From assembly GCA_028281445.1 (NCBI GenBank), contig JANQJW010000074.1, positions 1 through 64,000 on the forward strand: 64,000 nt of DNA. The letters are read 5' to 3'. Shown here piece by piece: positions 61,201-64,000 of this stretch (position 1 is its first letter; every line of letters starts with the position of its first letter). This DNA is from Planctomycetota bacterium (GTDB lineage: Bacteria > Planctomycetota > PLA2 > JAEUHO01). The position numbers and the translations under genes were made by a program. Under the pieces are notes generated by a model. The model saw only the letters and a program-made list of their open reading frames with translations, made no database searches and had not been told where the DNA came from.

Positions 61201-61532
61201 AGGCAGCCGATGGAGTAGCTGCCCTCGCCGTCGAACACAGGCTTGTAGGTCGTGCCGTTGTTGACAGTCTTCCACACGCCGCCGGAGCAGGCCGCGACGT
61301 AGTAGTGGTTGGGGTCTGCCGGATCGACGGCGAGGTCGCCGATGCGGCCGGCCATGAACGCCGGGCCGATCGACCGGAATCTCAGGCCGCTGAAGATCGG
61401 GGACGTCATGACGTCCTTCGCCTTCTCGATCTTCTCTTCCTGTTCCGCCTCGTCGTCGGCGACGGCCGCGCCGGTGGCGATCAAGACGACGATTCCTGCG
61501 GTGACGAGCCACATACGAAGTAGGTTGAGCAT
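58212..61532 (-). CDS. Exported BNR/sortilin-like beta-propeller protein
   Basis: A 1106-residue protein with an N-terminal signal (MLNLLRMWLVTAGIVVLIATGAAVA). Most of it is a large beta-propeller with Asp-box (BNR) motifs of the type S/T-x-D-x-G-x-x-W: TLDGGKSWKNM, TTDGGKNWDRI, STDAGRNWRKI, STDRGESWTKP, SSDRGRTWTSI and more. The C-terminal 300 residues are another beta domain (VLLVVRDDTGAVVQRVPGK) and a coiled helical end (LAEIEDLQKEVTALKTAL). This is the VPS10/sortilin-like 'glycosyl hydrolase' annotation common in marine and soil bacteria; hydrolase activity is not proved for the group. It ends 30 bases before the sigma gene start on the same strand. Confidence 0.88.
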   Translation of the reverse strand: MLNLLRMWLVTAGIVVLIATGAAVADDEAEQEEKIEKAKDVMTSPIFSGLRFRSIGPAFMAGRIGDLAVDPADPNHYYVAACSGGVWKTVNNGTTYKPVFDGEGSYSIGCLRMDPNNSNVVWVGTGENNAQRSVSFGDGVYRTLDGGKSWKNMGLEESEHIGMIQVDPRDSNVVYVAAQGPLWKSGGDRGLYKTTDGGKNWDRILHVSDDTGVNEVHFDPRDPDVLYASSWQRRRRVWTLIDGGPESTVYKSTDAGRNWRKIEKGLPKVDKGRIGLAISPADPDVVYAVVEAQMGKSGFFKSTDRGESWTKPGGYKPPGAQYYNEIVADPVKVDRVYALQTFMHVTEDGGKTFQRAPRKNRHVDDHALWINPKNNKHMIVGCDGGVYDTYDLGANWHFKTNLPVTQFYRVSVDNSEPFYFIYGGTQDNNTQGGPSRTTDRAGITNEDWFITVGGDGYETKVDPTDPNTVYSQWQYGGLVRHDRRSGERLDIKPREAPGEEALRWNWDSPLILSPHDPKRLYFAANKLFRTDDRGDSWRSVSGDLTRQLDRNALQVMGVIQSADAVAKNDSTSLYGNIVSLDESPLVENLLYVGTDDGLIQVTEDGGESWRKIESLSGVPEMTYVSCLTASLSDPNTVFAAFDNHKNGDFKPYLFRSSDRGRTWTSIASNLPERDVVLSVLQDHVEPDLLFVGTEFGVYFSIDAGERWVRLKSGVPTISVRDMAIQKRENDLVLGTFGRGFYVLDDYSPLRLVTRNRLEELDMLFPVKDAWRYVERSRLGGRNGKGWQGASYYAAPNPPYGAVFTYYLHEKLMSRKEVRRKREKEARKKGETAPYPTVDDLRLEETEKNPQVLLVVRDDTGAVVQRVPGKRTKGFHRIAWNLRYPAANPTRLSAPKNRPPWQPDIVGPLALPGTYTVELVKVVDGAIEKLAGPESFDVVPLELATFPAKDKAAALAFHKRAAHLKRAVLGTSRVLGEAQTRVDHLRRAFRETPAAEPAMLAEIEDLQKEVTALKTALDGDAVLRKHDFPVPRSIRQRVNEVTNNQWYVTSAPTQTQKQQLGYAEAGFSEVLARLRKLIGSRLAAVEAALEAAGAPWTPGRLPNWEAK

Positions 61533-61586
61533 CGCGGAACGGTATCAAATTCGTCTCGCACGGGGCCACGCCGAAGGGAGGACTCG

Positions 61587-61961
61587 GTGCACATCAGCAA
61601 GAAGCTCGGGTTCGGAGCGCTCGCGGGGGCGTTGCTCGGCTACGCCTTCGTCTGGAAGACGGTCATCATCTTTGGTGGACGCACGAGCGGCATCCCCACC
61701 TACGGCGCCGAGATCCTGGAAGCGCACATCTCGACGCTGCTGATCCTCGTGTCCACGATCTTCGTCTTCCTGCCGAACCTCAAGACCCTCGCGAAGCAGA
61801 AACACCGCAAGATCGCGTTGATCGTGGCGGGCCTCGCCGTGGCGTTCCAGATCGTGCCCATCGCGGACTTCTCGCGCGAAGCCGTGGATGCCGGGCTCGG
61901 CTTCTATGTGCAGGTAGCGGGCGCCCTCTGCGCGTTCGCGGCCGCCTGGATGGCCAAGTAG
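61587..61961 (+). CDS. Small multi-pass membrane protein (twin 1)
   Basis: A 124-residue protein from GTG 61587, fixed by AAGGGAGGA five bases upstream. It has four hydrophobic segments (LGFGALAGALLGYAFVW; LLILVSTIFVFLP; IALIVAGLAVAFQIV; GFYVQVAGALCAFAAAWM). I do not recognise a family. The end GLGFYVQVAG and the region before it closely resemble the next gene (GLGLYAQVAG), so they are tandem paralogues. The TAG stop shares its last base with the next GTG start. Confidence 0.7.
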   Translation: MHISKKLGFGALAGALLGYAFVWKTVIIFGGRTSGIPTYGAEILEAHISTLLILVSTIFVFLPNLKTLAKQKHRKIALIVAGLAVAFQIVPIADFSREAVDAGLGFYVQVAGALCAFAAAWMAK

Positions 61962-62347
61962 TGTCGATGCCGCGGCTCTTGGCGATCGGCGCGCTGGTCA
62001 TGGTGGCGGTCGGCTACTTCACCGTCTACAAGACCCACCAAACGCCGGGCAATGCACCGAACGAGGTGTTCGTCACGGAGATCCATGCGACGGACTTCCC
62101 CGGGACGGTTGCGCCGCTCGTACTGATCGGAGTTGCAGCGTTGCTCGTACTCGTGCTGGACCTGCGTACGGGCGGCGGACCCAAGCTGAAGGGCGCGGCC
62201 GTTCTTCTCGCCATCCTCGCGTGCGCGTTCCAGGTGCTGCCCGTCATGGACTGGTTCTCGCGGATCATCACGCCGGGACTGGGGCTCTACGCCCAGGTCG
62301 CGGGCTCGGTCTGCGTGTTCGTTGCCGCACTCCTTGTAAAGGACTAG
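61961..62347 (+). CDS. Small multi-pass membrane protein (twin 2)
   Basis: A 128-residue protein from GTG 61961; ATG 61967 is a possible alternative. Four hydrophobic segments parallel those of the preceding gene, with the shared ends FQVLPVMDWFSRIITPGLGL and YAQVAGSVCVFVAALLVKD. Compared with twin 1 it has a slightly different external loop (APNEVFVTEIHATDFPG). The pair could form a heteromer. Function unknown. It converges on the response regulator with an 11-base gap. Confidence 0.7.
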   Translation: MSMPRLLAIGALVMVAVGYFTVYKTHQTPGNAPNEVFVTEIHATDFPGTVAPLVLIGVAALLVLVLDLRTGGGPKLKGAAVLLAILACAFQVLPVMDWFSRIITPGLGLYAQVAGSVCVFVAALLVKD

Positions 62348-62358
62348 GCCTCCTGCAC

Positions 62359-63063
62359 CTACGAGGCGGGGGAGGCCTTGCTCGTGCCGACGCGGTAGCC
62401 GACACCGAACACGGTTTCGACGAGCCCGTCGTGTCGACCGAGTTTTCGTCGGATCGAGAGCACGTGCACGTCGACTGTGCGTTCGATCGCGGATGCCCCG
62501 CTGCCGCGGTCGAGCAGCTCCCGTCGTGTTAGAGCCTTGTCGGGAGTGCTTGCCAGCTTGTACAGGAGATCGAACTCGGTCGGTGTGAGTCGAATATCGC
62601 GATCGTCCACAACGGCCTCCCGCCGCGCGGGATCGAGCTGTAGGGGCCCGTGCGTGATCTTCCTCGTTTCCTCTTTCAGTGTTCGGCGCAGAACGGCTCT
62701 CAAGCGACTCTCGAGGAGGCGCGGCGTGAAGTGCGCCTTGCTTACGTAGTCATCGGCGCCGGCGTCCAGCAGCATCGACTCGGCAGCATCCATGAGCTCG
62801 CCCGTCAGGACGATGACGGCTGTGTGGCGAAGGCGAGGGTTTTCGCGAATCGTCCGACAGATGTCCAGTCCGTCGAAGCGCCTGCCGAGGTTGAGGTCGA
62901 GCAGGACGACGTGGGGTCGATCGCGATCGAGCCGATCGATCGCCTCCTTCGCGGTGCGTACGCCGCTGAGCTGGAAACGCTCAGGCATGGCCTCGAGCAC
63001 TTGCAGCGTCATCTCGAGCACGCCGGGTTCGTCTTCGACAACGAGTACTCGTTCCTGGGCCAT
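62359..63063 (-). CDS. OmpR-family response regulator
   Basis: A 234-residue protein from ATG 63063, supported by AAGGAGG nine bases upstream. Receiver domain at 1-120: acidic pair in VVEDEPG, phospho-acceptor Asp in HVVLLDLNLG near 57, Thr in VIVLTGEL and Lys in DDYVSKAHF. The winged-helix DNA-binding domain follows at about 135-230 (HGPLQLDPARREAVVDDRDI then RLTPTEFDLLYKLASTPDKA and TVDVHVLSIRRKLG). It starts two bases after the histidine kinase stop, so the two make a cognate pair. The segment around THGPLQLDPARREAVVDDR has a close copy, out of frame, at the 5' end of the kinase gene. Confidence 0.95.
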   Translation of the reverse strand: MAQERVLVVEDEPGVLEMTLQVLEAMPERFQLSGVRTAKEAIDRLDRDRPHVVLLDLNLGRRFDGLDICRTIRENPRLRHTAVIVLTGELMDAAESMLLDAGADDYVSKAHFTPRLLESRLRAVLRRTLKEETRKITHGPLQLDPARREAVVDDRDIRLTPTEFDLLYKLASTPDKALTRRELLDRGSGASAIERTVDVHVLSIRRKLGRHDGLVETVFGVGYRVGTSKASPAS

Positions 63064-63065
63064 GC

Positions 63066-63830
63066 TCAACACCCTCCTTGTGCGCCGGATGGCGCGCCGA
63101 TCAGCGGCAACTCGACCGAGAACGTCGTGCCGCTCGTCGACGACTCCGCGCGAATCAACCCGCCGAGGCAGCGCACGGTCTGGCGCACGACGAAGAGGCC
63201 CATGCCGCGCCCGCCCTTGCCCGGGTTGCCCGAAACGAAGGGACGGAACAGCCGGTGACGCAGGGGTTCGGGAATGCCCGGACCGTTGTCCTCGACGTCG
63301 ATGCGGTACGTGTCCTCATCGAGTCGCATGCCGCGGATGCGGACGCGACCGGTGTCTTGGCAAGAGGCGCGAATCGCGTTCGAGCCCAGGTTCACCACAG
63401 CCTGCAGCGCCATCCGCTCGTCGCCTTGAAGTGGCGCGTCCTCGACGTCGTTCGTCTCGATCGATGCCCCGGCGTCGAGCGCGAGGGGGCGCAAGAGGCG
63501 CGTTGCCTGCGCGAGCATCTCGGCGGCGGAGAACGACATCGTCAGGTCGTCCTCCCTGCGGCTGGAGAATGCCATGAACGTGCGCAGCGTCTCCGCTATG
63601 TCCTCGCATCGGTCCTCGATCTTGAGGAGCGCCCTGCGCCACTCCGTCGGATCGTTGCTGCGCTTCGCGATGTAGGTGAGCCCGGTAACAAGCATGACGT
63701 GGTTCGAGATCTCGTGCGCCAGGCCCGCCGCTGCGCTCGACGGCTCGATCCGGCGTGCTCGCGAGTGTGTAAAGGACCCGAAACTCGGCACGGCTGAGTT
63801 CGAGATCCCGTCCGTCGACGCGAGCCTCAT
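63066..63830 (-). CDS. Soluble histidine kinase core lacking a sensor domain
   Basis: A 254-residue protein from ATG 63830. The catalytic core is complete: His39 in GLAHEISN, the N box NLGSNAIRA near 148, DVEDNGPGIPE near 178, and GKGGRGMGLFVVRQTV near 205. There is no sensor or membrane segment before the H-box. The first 33 residues are read from DNA that, in another frame, encodes a piece of an OmpR-type winged helix (63733-63882), so the real start is uncertain and the N-terminus looks like the product of a fusion or deletion. It partners the response regulator that starts two bases after its stop. Confidence 0.72.
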   Translation of the reverse strand: MRLASTDGISNSAVPSFGSFTHSRARRIEPSSAAAGLAHEISNHVMLVTGLTYIAKRSNDPTEWRRALLKIEDRCEDIAETLRTFMAFSSRREDDLTMSFSAAEMLAQATRLLRPLALDAGASIETNDVEDAPLQGDERMALQAVVNLGSNAIRASCQDTGRVRIRGMRLDEDTYRIDVEDNGPGIPEPLRHRLFRPFVSGNPGKGGRGMGLFVVRQTVRCLGGLIRAESSTSGTTFSVELPLIGAPSGAQGGC

Positions 63831-63882
63831 GCCGGGTGGGGTTCAGGTGCAGAGGGCCTCGGGTCAGCACCGGATCCTTCAT
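63733..63882 (-). pseudogene. Winged-helix (OmpR-type) fragment out of frame with the kinase
   Basis: From ATG 63882, about 50 codons read TRGPLHLNPTRHEARVDG then RDLELSRAEFRVLYTLASTP. This is clearly similar to the first half of the DNA-binding domain of the adjacent response regulator (THGPLQLDPARREAVVDD; RDIRLTPTEFDLLYKLASTP). The match stops at DRAVER, just where the other frame enters the kinase H-box region. A stop (TAG) sits a few codons before the ATG in this frame, so no receiver domain precedes it. Most simply, a truncated duplicate of the regulator fused to a kinase that lost its own N-terminus. Confidence 0.65.
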
Positions 63883-63954
63883 GGAGGGACCCTAGCGCAG
63901 ATTCTGCCCCTGGCCTCCGGCTTGGCTGCGTGGATGCCGATTCGAGACGACCGT

Positions 63955-64000
63955 CTAGTTGTCCGGGTTGCTGTCCGCCATCGGGATGCGGATGCTGTCC
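63955..64000 (-). CDS. End of a gene that continues past the right edge
   Basis: Reading leftwards from base 64000, a frame runs for 14 codons (DSIRIPMADSNPDN) to TAG at 63955-63957. The next 72 bases up to the winged-helix fragment hold no gene that I can see. Too short to identify; it could be a chance frame. Confidence 0.3.
   Translation of the reverse strand, partial: DSIRIPMADSNPDN

Overview
The window is very G+C-rich bacterial chromosome, visibly so at third codon positions, with tightly packed genes that often overlap by four bases. The gene content best fits a Planctomycetota-like aerobe: ECF sigma factors of planctomycete type, exported TPR-CHAT proteins, long choice-of-anchor/beta-helix lipoproteins, a MauG-type di-heme peroxidase, a full MoxR/Bat operon and many lipoproteins. 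This placement is an inference from gene style only; no rRNA or other phylogenetic marker is present. I see no tRNA, rRNA, CRISPR array, insertion sequence or prophage.

Layout. 1-1.7 kb: a TetR regulator and a partial HlyD-type efflux adaptor, both preceded by the same TGACG-N3-CGTCA palindrome. 1.8-9.3 kb: a PilZ c-di-GMP receptor, a two-gene operon (HEWGH putative zinc protein plus flavoprotein disulfide reductase), an exported TIM-barrel-like protein and a CHASE hybrid histidine kinase. 9.3-10.3 kb: apt followed by a 450-bp gene-free region full of repeats. 10.3-20.9 kb: an exported three-domain trypsin-like protein in which only the first domain is catalytically intact, then a tandem pair of about 1140-residue beta-helix lipoproteins with a membrane-anchored partner. 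21-26 kb: a zinc-ribbon tail-anchored protein, a DHH-like protein, and an unknown protein paired with an HD-GYP phosphodiesterase. 26.4-29.9 kb: a lipoprotein, a di-heme peroxidase, a DoxX-like membrane protein and an ECF sigma factor. 30-38.8 kb: an eight-gene MoxR/DUF58/Bat operon. 38.9-45.1 kb: a PQQ-type sugar dehydrogenase, a lipoprotein and a P2-type cation ATPase, the last two each having a perfect RNA hairpin ending exactly at the start codon, then a voltage-gated-type K+ channel. 45.2-48.5 kb: a TPR-CHAT reading frame broken by two in-frame stops. 48.5-53.2 kb: a phospholipid cluster (CDP-alcohol phosphatidyltransferase, CdsA, PlsC), a LOG-family gene with an alpha/beta-hydrolase-like partner, and a DUF457-type membrane protein. 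53.2-61.5 kb: a minus-strand block of BNR/sortilin-like exported protein, ECF sigma, zinc anti-sigma and intact exported TPR-CHAT protein. 61.6-64 kb: twin small membrane proteins and a histidine kinase/OmpR regulator pair whose kinase N-terminus overlaps an out-of-frame winged-helix fragment.

The most system-like locus is sigma, anti-sigma and TPR-CHAT (58181 down to 53201). The three genes are joined by 4-bp start/stop overlaps, the anti-sigma spans the membrane and the caspase-like CHAT protein carries a signal peptide. This suggests an envelope signalling or proteolysis module. A second TPR-CHAT gene 5 kb away keeps its catalytic dyad and frame but carries a TGA and a TAG. The start-abutting hairpins and the three-domain protease with two dead domains are the other unusual observations.
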